Positions 1-10,808 of a stretch of 64,000 bases of DNA are shown here, in pieces. A program made the translations under genes and the position numbers. How positions within the stretch are numbered: the stretch's first letter is position 1; every line of letters begins with the position of its first letter. Source of the stretch: Siphonodentalium dalli (taxonomy: Eukaryota > Mollusca > Scaphopoda > Gadilida > Siphonodentaliidae); NCBI GenBank assembly GCA_032622095.1, contig CP136063.1, forward strand, positions 63,003,897-63,067,896, in the 5' to 3' direction. A model generated the notes under the pieces. The model saw only the letters and a list, made by a program, of their open reading frames with translations. It searched no databases and was not told where the DNA came from.

Positions 1-396
1 CTGCCCATAGAGATCACATTCCACCAGTGGAAAACCTCGGAACGTTTTGAAGTTTTGACAGGGAACCTTATCAAGACGAATACATAATGCAGGGAATATA
101 TTTCTTGATTAGTATCCATTCCTAGTGATGTACTTCACTGTATGTGAAGGTCCCAACTCGAAATTTCTCCTGGGTAATTAATTTGGTGTTTATTGCGATA
201 TCGGCTCACAAAATAAGAGAAAAGCCTGCAATTTAGTGAATTTACAGAGAAGTACATTATTAAGGAACAATTAACAACTAAGAAATATATTCTACACGTT
301 ATTTTTCGACTTTATAAGTTTTCCTGTCAAAAGTTCAAAACATCAAAAAGTTCCCAGGTTTTGTACTGGTGGAATATGATATCTTCGGGCGTTAGC
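1..396. mobile_element. Foldback element, left edge at or near window start
   Basis: The first ~135 bases recur as an imperfect inverted copy at about 250-396. For example, the stretch around 20-70 (CCACCAGTGG, GTTTTGACAGG) is mirrored by CCTGTCAAAAG and ACTGGTGG around 325-375. The centre is AT-rich and has no reading frame. This looks like a non-autonomous foldback or long-TIR element. No target duplication can be judged because the left end touches the window edge. Confidence 0.5.
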
Positions 397-1180
397 CAGA
401 GTAGAGATTCATGCACGATCAACCTCCCCCTAGAATCAAGCTTTAAAAAAGACATTGGATCCAAGATCCAGTTTAAGGAATATGGAACTATTTGGAGTAG
501 AACAATAATGTTGTAGGCAGGGGGGGGGGGTGTAAACAAAAATCCGGTACGTATGCCGGGGTGGGTGGGTGGTCAAAGCCACCAACAAGCAATTTTTTCC
601 GCAACTAAAAAAACAATTTCCTGCTTTTTTTTAGTGTTTTGGCAATGAGTTGGGCATCAAAACAACTTGAATGAGAGAAATAATGTAATTCTAACTGGTA
701 AACTGACTTCAGGCAGTTATCGTGTTGTATTTTGTTGCAAATTTTGAAATCCAAGATGGCCGCCGGCAGCCATGTTTTTTTGGCCGAATGACCTCAAAAT
801 GACTCATTCCTATTTACATGTCCATGTTAACATCCATGATAACTAGTATGCACATAAATTCATATACAGCTGTTTACAGTGAATTTCCCCCCTCAAATCT
901 CTGTTTTAGTGTTAAAAGGGGGGTGGGTGTAAAAAAATGGTCGGAAAAAACTGCCGAAAACGGAAACAAATTTGGCGGTGGGGGTGGGTGGGTACAAAAA
1001 ATGATCGAAAGGGAAAAAATGCCATACGTGCCTGAAATTTTTTCCGACCCCGCCCCTGTTGTAGGAAGTATTTTTGAGCCACTTAACCCTTTGAACCCTG
1101 GCTCCCCACAACGATCGACACCCTGACCCTGGGCTCCCAGTGGTATTTTTTATATTGTGGCCAGTGTTTAGATGTATGGT
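397..1180. repeat. G-rich dispersed repeat region (GGGTGGGTG / ACGTGCCTG family)
   Basis: This stretch holds poly-G (519-530) and repeated GGGTGGGTG blocks alternating with A-rich AAAAATGGTCGGAAAA runs. It also has an ATACGTGCCTGAAATTTTTT-type block near 1025 that reappears near 43260, 45270 and 45700. The reading frames across it are low-complexity and overlap on both strands, so I do not call a gene. It looks like a degenerate interspersed family. Confidence 0.4.
735..855 (-). repeat. Relic of the GCCGCCAGCAGCCATCTTGG family
   Basis: On the minus strand this matches one unit of the tandem array at 38815-39620: a TGACATGTA block, then TGAGTCATTTTG(A)GGTCATTCGGCC, then the CATGG(C)TGCC..GGCGGCCATCTTGGATTT core. 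It is a single dispersed copy, diverged from the array. Confidence 0.65.
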
Positions 1181-1184
1181 GTTG

Positions 1185-1858
1185 TTTATGTTCAAGTGGT
1201 GTCACATTTCTGAAACTTTAGATGTATGTTCCCCATGGACCTCTGATTATTTTACGATCTGGTTACATTGCCACGTGGTCACTCCCTGGTAACGGTTGCT
1301 AGGCATCTACCCGATATTGAAAGTAAAATACAATTATAGCTTTTACGGTCGTAATTCAGCCCAAGGAAATGGCGTTTTTGATGCAGTCAACACCATATTG
1401 TGAAATTTGAGATATATCTGGCCAGAAGTCTGATCCTAACTTGTATTTAAGGGTAGCAACGGTTGCTAAGCAAATACCCCAAATGATCGAATGACACCAT
1501 TGCCATGTGAATCCAATTGTATTATGCCCCAATTTAGACATTCTTGGCATGCACATGCTGATGGTTATGTTCAAATGGTGCTACAGGTCTGAAATTTTAC
1601 AGGTATGTTCCCATGGGCCACTGTGTATTTTTTTTTAGAACGGTATACTTAGCCACACGATCACTCCCTGGTAACGGTTTCTAAGCAACTACCCGGAACT
1701 GAAAGTATAATGCAATTATAGCTTATAGCGTCGTATAATTCCGCGCTAAGAAACGGCATTTTCTATGCAGTCAATACCCTATTGTGAAACTGGAGGTCAG
1801 AAGATTGAACCTACATGTAGTTTGTATTTAACGGTATCAAATCTTTCGGGCATCTAAT
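1185..1858 (+). repeat. Two diverged tandem copies, ~382-bp period
   Basis: The blocks TCACTCCCTGGTAACGGTT, GCAATTATAGCTT and ATGCAGTCAA occur in the same order around 1280-1400 and again 382 bases later. The copies are clearly diverged. No coding frame spans them. Confidence 0.7.
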
Positions 1859-1865
1859 TACATAA

Positions 1866-2130
1866 TTTTATATATGGATATAGCCTCCGTCCATTATTTA
1901 CATCTTTTAAAATTTTGGACAGCATCTGGCCACTATTTAAATATTTTTTAATTCGGAAAGATACTCTGGGTCACTATTTTACATATTTATAAATTTGGAC
2001 ATAGCCCCCAGGCCACGATTTGGACAGCCTCGGGCGGCTATTTACATATTTAAAAATGTGGACATAGCCTCCGGCCACTATTTACACTTTTTTCATTTTG
2101 GACAGAGCCTCCAGCCACTATATAGTATAT
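1866..2130 (+). repeat. Short tandem repeat, roughly 45-60-bp units
   Basis: Degenerate copies of a unit containing GGCCACTATTTACATATTT followed by AAATTTGGACATAGCCTCC recur about five times. Unit length and sequence vary, which indicates an old minisatellite. Confidence 0.65.
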
Positions 2131-2714
2131 ACAAAACTTCTCATATCGGGCTGGATGGCCGGCTCATCTGTGACAGGCGCACTAACGGATGAATAAACAG
2201 ACGAAGACCATTCGCCCCATCACCAAATTTTTTAGGGAATAAATAAAAAATTAGGCCATATTAGCCATGTAGTACTAGTAATTGTTTGTAATAGTAATAA
2301 TTCAAACACTTGACATCAATCTGTCAGTCATGTTACAATGTACATCTTCCTGAGGTGGCGGTGTGGCATTTCAGGAGGCTGGGGACTGGTTGGGATTGCA
2401 AGAAGAGTGCAAACTTCTCCACCATCACTTAAATAAGTGACCATACTGTCTAAAAAATAGTAAGCGGTCTATAAAGATCCCTGTTTCTGCCACTTTTTTT
2501 ACCAGCAATTTCTTTTTTCCAAATAAACCTTTTTTCTCTTCTCATCATATCTTTTTTTAAAGTAAAAGATGAAAAATTTAATAAGAAGATGTGTTATTTG
2601 TCTTGCGTATGAACAATGAAAATATCAAATTCACCATGCGAGACAGATGGCATGAGGTTCACATGAGGACCGGAAACGAGAACGCGGAAATGAGGTTGCT
2701 AATTATAGTATATA
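2131..2714. other. Unassigned intergenic
   Basis: AT-rich sequence. I see no gene, hairpin or repeat of note. Confidence 0.5.
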
Positions 2715-2870
2715 ACATGTACCGGTATACGGCTATTTGTTATCTTTTTGCTATATGTATAATTTCATCGTTCTTATATGGCGTATATATGCACACAAAC
2801 TCATGTGTGAGTTATTCATTTGCATGTGATATAGGGATTATCATTGTGACCATTTGAGTGATACATGCAT
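2715..2870 (+). repeat. Dispersed repeat, second copy at 54182-54345
   Basis: Shared landmarks in the same order are ACCGGTATA.GGCTATTTGTTATC, TTCATCGTTCTT, ATGGCGTATATAT, CATGTGTGAGTTAT and TTGTGACCATTTGAGTGATA. The copy at 54 kb lies beside reverse-transcriptase tails, so this could be an untranslated end of a retroelement. That link is inference. Confidence 0.65.
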
Positions 2871-3017
2871 GCGCGGAACGCAAAAATATGACAATATAAG
2901 TCATAATTCATCAGCAAATACCATGGATCTTCAAATCAGAAACATCAAACTGATTATTTATCACACCAAGACCATTTGTAGAACTTCGTACATTCTTAAA
3001 ATTTTGTTTATGGTATA

Positions 3018-4690
3018 TTTTATGTGTCAATAAACAGGTAGGTGGGCCGACCCCATTGCTACCGGCGACGCCATCTTGGTTGCAAACGTAAACAACTGAC
3101 CGGCTTCATAAATTTCTCAACAGAAACTGAGAAAATACATCAAAAGCCAACATACCAACAACGGAAGTCTCCAAACTAGAACAGCCTACATTATTTCAGA
3201 CAGCAAAGGACTATCTACAAAACCAGATTTCGACTCGCTCTGAAAAATCAATAGTTTGGAAATCAACATCCGGTTACAGAAGAGACAATGCCATTGGCTG
3301 GCTAAAAACCCACATCAGTACTATAGCCAGCCATTATAACAACAAAGTCTGGTTCTATATATGGCTAGGAACCTGTGATCTTACTGACAAAAAAGGCAAG
3401 TTCACAGAGTTACATGAACTTACATCCAAAGGCAGAGCTTCAACGAATTCCAGAAATACTAAAGAAGCTGACGACAATCAGATCTCATCGCCTCATTCCC
3501 AGAGTGTAAAGTAACCATCTTTGAGGTTTCTGCATAGTCCATCAAACTATTCAACAAGTCCAGAGGACACAACAACCCAGATTTGTTTGATGAGGAAGAG
3601 AACAGACTTATATCCCTAGTTAAGAACCTGAACCAAGAGATACGGATACTGAATACGGGGAACAGGACATACTCACCAAAATTCTCCAACGACATCTATG
3701 TCAGATCTACCAACAAAGGCAAGAAGGTGATTCGACGCTACTATAACTATTCATTATACTCAGACGGCATCCAGCCGGACAAATTAGTTGCGAAAGACTG
3801 GCTTTGACGCTTAACAGACCAAAGCTAAAGAGACTGTTGGGACTCTTAATACCAGGTAACAATAAACCTTACTACTTCTACTCCACTCTGACAGACTACT
3901 ACTCAGGCAGCATGGACTTTTCACCAAGCTATACTGAGTATAAGTATATCATCTGCCACAAAAATGCCACAGCGTTCATTCGGAAAGCATGGACTTGCCC
4001 CCCAAGCTACACAGATTACGGACATCAGGGGTACCACAAGGAACTGTGTTAGGACCGCTCCTGTTCCTATTCCACATCAACGACCTACCGGACACAAGTC
4101 CGATTATTCGCAGATGATTACCTGCTCTACCGACAGATAAATAGCTATACAGATCATGATATACTACAACAGGACCTATGTAACCTAGAACAGTGGGCCA
4201 TAAAATGGGGAATGCGCTTCAATCCATCCAAATGTTACATCGTGAGTCTAAAGCAGAAGACCCAACGCTTCTACCAACTAGCGGGACAATTCCTACAAGA
4301 GGTGAATCACAACCTCTACCTCGGTGTCCAATTCGCAAATGACATGACTTGGCAGCACCACATAGATACCATCAACCCTGGGCTTCATCCGACGAAACCT
4401 GAGGCACTGCCCAATGGACTTTAGAAAAACATCACACGTAGCACTAGTAAGTCCCAACTGGAATAGGCAGCAACATTCTGGGACCCATACTACGAGAAAG
4501 ACAAATAAAAACTAGAGAGGTCCAACGAAGAGCAGCGCGATTTATCAAACAAGACTACCGATCAAGGGAGAAAGGATGCGTGACGACCATGCTCAAGGAT
4601 CTAGGATTACCATCACTAGAATCAAGAAGATCAGAGCAGAGACTAGCGTTATTTTATAAGGTGGTTAAGGGGGAGACGCACGTTTGCCCA
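3018..4690 (+). pseudogene. Decayed non-LTR retrotransposon: SGNH-like domain, then partial reverse transcriptase
   Basis: Three frames carry pieces of one SGNH-hydrolase-like domain: ISDSKG near 3195 (block I), IWLGTCDLTDKKGKF near 3355, and the 74-residue frame 3583-3807 ending SLYSDGIQPD (the usual DGIHP, with the catalytic His changed to Gln). From about 4025, separate frames read [19 protein letters not shown] and then FADDYLLYR, the conserved RT motifs of jockey/CR1-like elements, followed by LEQWAIKWGMRFNPSKC and YLGVQF. Stops and frameshifts break everything. The endonuclease and the N-terminal RT are missing, and the GCATGGACTT block near 3911 recurs near 3988, so internal deletion or duplication has occurred. 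Esterase-type ORF1 proteins are known in CR1/L2 elements. Whether both parts belong to one element is inference. Confidence 0.75.
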
Positions 4691-5858
4691 AAACAAATCA
4701 TTTTTGGGTGGGTCAGGTAATTTGGCAATATCTTGATAAATCCACAACTGTACGCAATGGGACTTCACAGGGATGTAGAACACATATTGAAAAATACATA
4801 CCATGTATTAAATTTTTTGAAATATGAACATCATAAGAGTAATCAAGAGAGATTTGTAACATTTTATAATAAGTTTCCTTTAGGTACCGACAACTTTTAT
4901 TTACTTCCACTTTCTTCATTAAACTGTGGTGACAGATGTAGCATCATATCTGTTTTCCATGAGAGGAGCCGTCTTATGTACAAGTACATGTAGATGAAGC
5001 GTTGAGTGGTCAATCTCAATGCCTTATAAAATGTTTTTATTGTGAGAGACTACAAATTAGATTTAACGAACACCTCAAATGGGTTCCAGCAACTGTTGGA
5101 GGTTTCATTTAATTACTTGATAGTTTCATGTTGATCTGAATTGCCCTATACTGGTACTAATTGAAATATTTGGATAAAAACTAACATATAACTAAGCTCA
5201 ATTCAATTTCATTATTATAAAATTCATATAACATGTCAGAGATCCTGAATGTGTCTTTGCTATTGGATGGCAGCGATAGGATAAAATTAAACATAAAATA
5301 TTTTGATAATACACATGTATTTTAGATTGAACTTAACAAAGACCCTAGTTCACAGGACAACTCATGTGGTTAATTAACTCTGGTGCGATATACTACAGGT
5401 ACAGAGGAGGCACACAATCCCAACTTTTATTTAATGTTATTAACACATGATGGGATGTTCAAAACATTTGTTTCCAGCTAATTGTGGTAGCCGCCTTTAA
5501 TGAATTGAAATTATCTATCTCAACTTACCTGTAAATGTTGACAGTTACAGGTAATTAGGAATTAACCTCTCATTACCCGTCTACCGGGTACAGGACAACC
5601 CCAACCTCTCATTGCTCTTCTCCTATCGGGTACAGGACAGCCCCATGCCAATCTGATGTGTTAGTGTTCAGGCAACTGTAATAAAGACAAAACATTTTGC
5701 AGGTTAACAAACCCAAAAGTAATACTTTATGAAAAATATAAAGATAACAATGAGTGGGTTAAAATATTTCTTGAGGGTTAAGTTGCACAATGTTATACCG
5801 TAATATATATTCCAGATGTTGTGGAAAATAAGATTGCTGCATATTAATTACTAACATA
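4691..5858. other. Unassigned intergenic with one short duplication
   Basis: AT-rich. The only structure seen is a two-copy duplication of a ~42-bp unit (AACCTCTCATT..CGGGTACAGGACA) at 5564-5643. An 86-residue frame at 4733-4993 has no recognisable motif. Confidence 0.5.
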
Positions 5859-6449
5859 TTAAAGGGGTACTGTACGCTATTTTCATTAAATTTCCGGTGA
5901 CAACAACGATCTATTATCGATAATATATAGAAACATAAGTAATTTGAGTCGAAGATGTATTCTGTAAACGCTCAGGTTAATAGGCTATCTTAAAATTTAA
6001 TAATTTAAAAGTTAATAATTTGATATAAATTGAATTTATGACTGGAGCCATAAAATGGCGTCAATTAAATTACGAATTTCCGTAATCAAATAAAGTAATT
6101 GAGGGATACTGGCTTGTTAAACCGATCGCACACACGATCGCTTAAAATATTATGATGATACGGTGAGAACACTCAAGCCACTCACTGACTAGCGACGATA
6201 CAATAACTTAAATGATTATATGGGACTAGTATATATATAATATAACTTTTATTTGGTTCATTTGGTTGAAAACTGTAAAAAAATTACTCGAAAACGACAA
6301 TTTGTATTTTTGCATTCCGGTAAATTTGTCATCCGTAACACTACTTCGTACTCAACAGACTTTCAAATAATGAAAAAATTGTTACCTTATTCTCCGACTC
6401 GGAGACTATAAAAACCAACAACAACATTTGGCGTACAGTACCCCTTTAA
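5859..6449. mobile_element. TTAA-flanked MITE, AGGGGTACTGTAC family, copy 1
   Basis: Starts TTAA-AGGGGTACTGTACGC and ends GCGTACAGTACCCCT-TTAA, giving an inverted terminal repeat of ~15 bp with TTAA on both sides. The ~590-bp interior is AT-rich and non-coding. It shares its ends with the element at 60163-60517. TTAA targets are typical of piggyBac-type transposases; none is encoded here. Confidence 0.8.
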
Positions 6450-7690
6450 TGCACAGATGTAATTAATTAGTACCATGTAACACGTACACCCAGCTGGATG
6501 ATCTTTGTTGAGGGTGGGGTGTCCACTGTCTGAAATTTCCAAAAGCACCGGCCCTTGATTCAGACCAGGTTAACGCCCTTCCAGTCCCAAGTTTGCAAAA
6601 TATAATTTGCACCCCTCTACATTGTTCTAATTTGTTATCTCAAAGTTTCAAATCCCCCACTAATATACTGGCTGCAAAATTTAAATTTATAAGAACAATT
6701 TCTACATAAATTATTATTATTAATATTTCGTGAGACTTGATACATTTATTTCCAACTGTCAAATGGACCATTTGTTTTGTAGGGGAGGGGGTACTTAATA
6801 CTCCAGCATTATATATATCAGACAATGAATTGTAGCTCTTTCATTACATGTTCCTGATCATGTACACAAGCTGAGTACCTGTACCTGTAACATGATAACC
6901 AAGTTTGGCACATCCTACATTTGACTAAATATAAATAGTTAAATATGATGATATCAAACCATTTTTCTTCCCATATATGTACAAGTTATGAGATCCTTGA
7001 AAATGCAGCCACAATGTGACATTGAAGTGTAATAATATTATTATAATACCGGTTAATGAACAAGCTTGGGATAAAACTTGATTCGTGCCGCATGCATCAT
7101 TTGTGTGGTGTTACTAATAGATCATGCCATGAATCTCTAATCTGGCTATGCCCATACGTAGCGATTCATAGCATGATCTAGTAAGTCATATATATGGTAT
7201 TTGTTATTGGATTATTTCCCTTGTTTTTATTTGAAGATCCATGAAACCGTAATACATATACATATTCAACTTTATAGTTGAATAACTATCAGGTCATTCG
7301 GGTGCCTGGAATAGTGTCAACATGATTATTAATTTGGACAAAATTCTCAATGATCACTTGTATTATTTGGCATTGAGACAGAGTGAAATTGCCATGTGAA
7401 CTGACACTATTAATATTATAATTATTATTTAACTTTCACTTCAGCCTGAACCCCATCGATTACTAAAGTAACGACAAGATTTCTCGACGTTGGGCCTCCA
7501 AATTGTAAAAAAAATAAATAATAATTGTGGTGTGTCCACTGGTCAGCTATACAAAATAGCATGTGACCAGAACTTGGCAACATGATTCATTGTTTTATGA
7601 GAAATAGCCCAAGAAAAAATACATGTCAACCATGATTATTATGATAAAAATAACATATATATGACTAGCGTTTCAAACTTTGTGTGTTGT
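6450..7690. other. Unassigned intergenic, one imperfect hairpin
   Basis: AT-rich sequence with a hairpin at 7111-7188 (ATAGATCATGCCATGAATC against its near-complement). No gene seen. Confidence 0.5.
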
Positions 7691-7710
7691 ACGTTTTTTT
7701 TTTAAATATA

Positions 7711-8020
7711 GGGGGCCTCGGTGGCTCAATGGGTTAGGGGTACCACTCCAAGCCGTTTCGCCCTCCAGCGCTGGCGATAAGGGTTCAAATCCACATGTTT
7801 CCATCGTGGACTTTGTAACTCGAAATCGTTATCTGGTGGAGTTGCCAGTTACTCGCCGATGGTCGGTGGTTTGCCGCACATGGTTGACGAGTTTATCAGC
7901 CATTGAAATCACTGTTAGATTAGTCGCAAGTGTGCGGATTTCCTCCACCACTAAAACTGGCAATGTCGTGATATGGCCTTAGTGGCTAAAGCGACAATAA
8001 ACCCCAATCAATCAATCAAT
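7711..8020 (+). mobile_element. tRNA-derived SINE
   Basis: The head resembles a tRNA, with an A-box-like TGGCTCAATGG at 7722-7732 and a B box GGTTCAAATCC at 7782-7792, as in pol III-transcribed SINEs. The body is ~230 bp and the tail is (AATC)n. An exact 11-bp target duplication TTTTAAATATA flanks it at 7700-7710 and 8021-8031, which shows a LINE-mediated insertion that is still well preserved. The 100-residue frame crossing it is not a gene. Confidence 0.92.
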
Positions 8021-8031
8021 TTTTAAATATA

Positions 8032-8600
8032 AGAGCGTTTGAAATTGATGTCGGTCAGCCATTTTGTAAACAATATTTCTAGTCGTCGAAAATTTATCAA
8101 ACTTACGCCAAAGTATAAAATCATTCATGCGATCGTTGGAACCACCAGTACCGACACGTTCCCAATTACTCTTCCTTAAATATGGGTCGTCATTGAGAGC
8201 GATCGGACATTATGCAATGCGTAATTTCACAAATTTGAAGAGAAAATCAACTTTCGGTTTTACGAATTCTCCAATTAACGGAAATGGTTTCATAACTCAC
8301 TTTAGTATGCCGCAATATATAGTTCCCCGTATTATACACAGAAAACGTATATTTTCGTACTATGTGGGAAAACTGATGTAACTAAACATAAAAATTACTA
8401 ACTGTGCAATTTTGATACTTTTAAGAGATGAATTATATCTTTTTAATATTGTCGCAATGATATCAAGCTTATTTTCGATAGATAGGCGAAATTAAATTTT
8501 AGTTTTAAATTTCCATCAAATGTTTTCTTCTTTTTTTTTCAATAAAAGTAGCTAAATTGGAAGTCAGTAATGTCAATATAACTTCTCCTGATAGTTATAC
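8032..8600. other. Unassigned intergenic
   Basis: AT-rich. Nothing recognised. Confidence 0.45.
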
Positions 8601-8800
8601 AGATAACCCCTTGGAGATCGGGTGCTGATCGGGTACGAATATTGTGATATTTGCCTTTTTAGTCCGCAAACGAACAGAATAAATTTTGACTTACCATCTG
8701 GACGATACCACAGTCAACGCTGCCGACTTAGAAACATTCAAGTCGGCCCTGGGAGAACATCACTAGCGCTACTCCCGCCGTCCTGCAAAAGCCAGATTTG
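8600..8800 (+). pseudogene. Reverse-transcriptase C-terminal tail fragment
   Basis: One frame reads TVNAADLETFKSALGEH, the usual C-terminal signature of jockey/CR1-like reverse transcriptases (V-A-D-L-xx-FK-xx-L), then stops. No other RT motif is present, so this is a 5'-truncated insertion relic. Confidence 0.55.
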
Positions 8801-9029
8801 GTCACTAAGAACGTACCATATACATATACAGACAGGCCTACGCGTGTTTCATATATGATACTTTCATTCATCTCAACATTCATCTTTCAATACCCATGCT
8901 AGCATTGCTCATTCTATTACCCTTATACATCTTATATCTAGGTTCTCAATTTCACTTCTCTATCAACTTATAAATTATATGAAGTACACGAAGCCTTAGC
9001 CGAAAATCTACGGGATACTAAAGATGTCC

Positions 9030-9555
9030 CGTCGAAATTTCCCCCATGCCTAGCAACGCAGTTTTTGCGTCAAGTCCAGAAAGGAAGAATATGACGCAAG
9101 ATACGACCAAACCGCGATGTTTTCTGGATAATACATGTGCTACTGCGTCACCTTGAAATACCTTTCACCTTCCTTTTCCAAAAAAGAGAGATTTATCGAG
9201 CATTTTGTGGCCACAATTCAAACCTGGGGTTGTGTTCGATGCAACTTCCGGTCACACCGCACTCATTGTCGTGGGAACAAGTATTTTCGTACCCCGACCA
9301 GCCCGTACACAGCCCGTACCCTCCGAAAAAGTCAACTCGTACCCTAGCGCGAAACTATTTAGATATCTCATTAAGGCCTGCGTTCAGTTTCTCATCTAAT
9401 AACTTTGCTTATCTCATTTTTCACCGGGATTGAATGTACTGTGGAACCCACAGTGATCTCTTGAACGTAAAAGAAACAGAAATAGAACAGAAACATGTCT
9501 GATCTCTTGGTCCTAAAAGATACAGAAGTAGAACAGAAATGTTATCTCTTTTAAA
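9030..9555 (+). repeat. Dispersed repeat, copy 1 (copy 2 at 21410-21900)
   Basis: Long collinear similarity to 21410-21900. Shared blocks include TCAAGTCC.GAAAGGAAGAAT, ACGACCAAACCGCGATGTT, CACCTTCCTTTTCCAAAAAA and TTCACCGGGATT. It ends in a degenerate ~55-bp tandem unit (TGATCTCTTGG.CGTAAA, ACAGAA.TAGAACAGAA). It lies directly upstream of zinc-finger locus 1, but the second copy has no adjacent intact gene. Confidence 0.75.
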
Positions 9556-9692
9556 AAATTGAAATAGTTGTGTGGGTAGAAAATAATAAATATGAATTGA
9601 ACACCCCTGTCCGGAAACGCTTGTATCAATTAATAATGATTTTATTTCGAATATTTTATTGTGAAATGAGATGATTAAATGGGACACTTTAT
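9555..9692 (+). mobile_element. TTAA MITE family 1, arm fragment
   Basis: Only the left arm of the ~527-bp family (ATAGTTG.GTGGGTA, CCCCTGTCCGGAAA.GCTT, TTTATTTCGAATATT) is present. It ends at GGGACACTT, so it is an old truncated copy. Confidence 0.7.
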
Positions 9693-9926
9693 TATACTGT
9701 TTACATAAATACGAACGTATTTGACCTCACGAAGTGACAGTGTTAATTAATTGTAAACAAACTGATGTTAGTCTTATGCGCAATGTAACATGAAAGTTCT
9801 ATTATAATGCACCATTATAACCGTAAGATGCCACTCTTTCAGTGACTTGTCAAGTTGATAACCACGATATGTTCAGTCACACGTACAACGTATAGCGTTG
9901 TGTTGTCGCTCCACCATGTTCGATGT

Positions 9927-10468
9927 TTAAAGATGGATTATCTCTTTAAAAAAAACAAATTTGAAATAGTTGCGTGGGTAGAAAATAATAAATATGAATT
10001 GAAGAAATGCTTCTGTCAATTAATATTGATTTTATTTCGAATATTTTATTATGAAATGAGATGATTAAATGGGACACTTAATTTTTTTCTATTTTTAGAA
10101 CAGACCATTCAGGCGAAACCATATGACTATAGATATCGTTCGGCTGTTCCTATAGCTAGATTCCGAACGTCAAATGTGCCAGATTTATTGTTTTTAGTGT
10201 TTGATTCCATAGATTTAAGCGATAACTAATGAGTCTAATTAACGTTCATTTGTGACAAAATTACTAAATAATATTTCTGGTCTCTGTTAACAGTAACCCA
10301 TATTGTTCGTTAGCGAAATAACAACAGAACCAGAACAGAACATATTAAACATATATTCAATGTTAATCGATAGAAGCATTTCCGGACAGTAGTCTTCGAC
10401 TCATAAATAATATTGTATACCCTGGTAACTATATAGCACATGTTTACAAAGAGATATACCATCTTTAA
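9927..10468 (+). mobile_element. TTAA MITE family 1, copy shared by both zinc-finger loci
   Basis: Ends TTAA-AGATGGATTATCTCTTT and GAGATATACCATCT-TTAA. It sits at the same site as the copy at 56556-57100, so it was present before the locus duplicated. It is more diverged than most copies here. Confidence 0.85.
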
Positions 10469-10559
10469 TCATTTTATTATTTATCTTGGTAACTTTTTTT
10501 TCATTCCAGAGATGAATTGCATACATGTACCATACAGTGAATTATAGCAAGTGATTGGA

Positions 10560-10808
10560 TCTTCCAGACTTTGAATCGGCTTCTGAATCGACACATGATC
10601 ATCCACATGGATGAGACATAATTTAAGTGATATTGGTCAGATATTTTGTGACAGAAGAGTAATCGGACTGTAAACAAGAGGATCCACACGCATTAATTTG
10701 ATCATTACTAACAAGGTTCACTCCGAAGAATAGTCAGACTCAACACTCTAATATCCACACGGGCGAGAATCCATATAAGTGTGATTTTATCAGAAAAGAT
10801 TCACTACG
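10560..10808 (+). pseudogene. Decayed N-terminal zinc fingers upstream of gene 1
   Basis: Successive frames carry finger pieces: LNRHM.IHMDET, ACKRIHT-like VNKRIHTH, and HTGENPYKCDF. All are separated by stops or frameshifts, including a TGA nine codons upstream of the ATG at 10809. The same lesions occur at 57531-57768, so the decay predates the duplication. Confidence 0.7.

Larger units (their letters stand above)
9693..10808 (+). repeat. Segmental duplication copy 1, upstream of zinc-finger gene 1
   Basis: Collinear with 55265-57768. Shared landmarks are TTTGACCTCACGAA.TGACA, TTATGCGCAATGTAACATGA, AAGATGCCACTCTTTC, CTCCACCATGTTCGATGTTT, then a MITE in the same position, then CATTCCAGAGATGAAT, and finally decayed fingers leading to the same ATG. 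Copy 1 lacks the double MITE found at 55317-56381 and a ~325-bp block found at 57204-57530. Confidence 0.9.
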
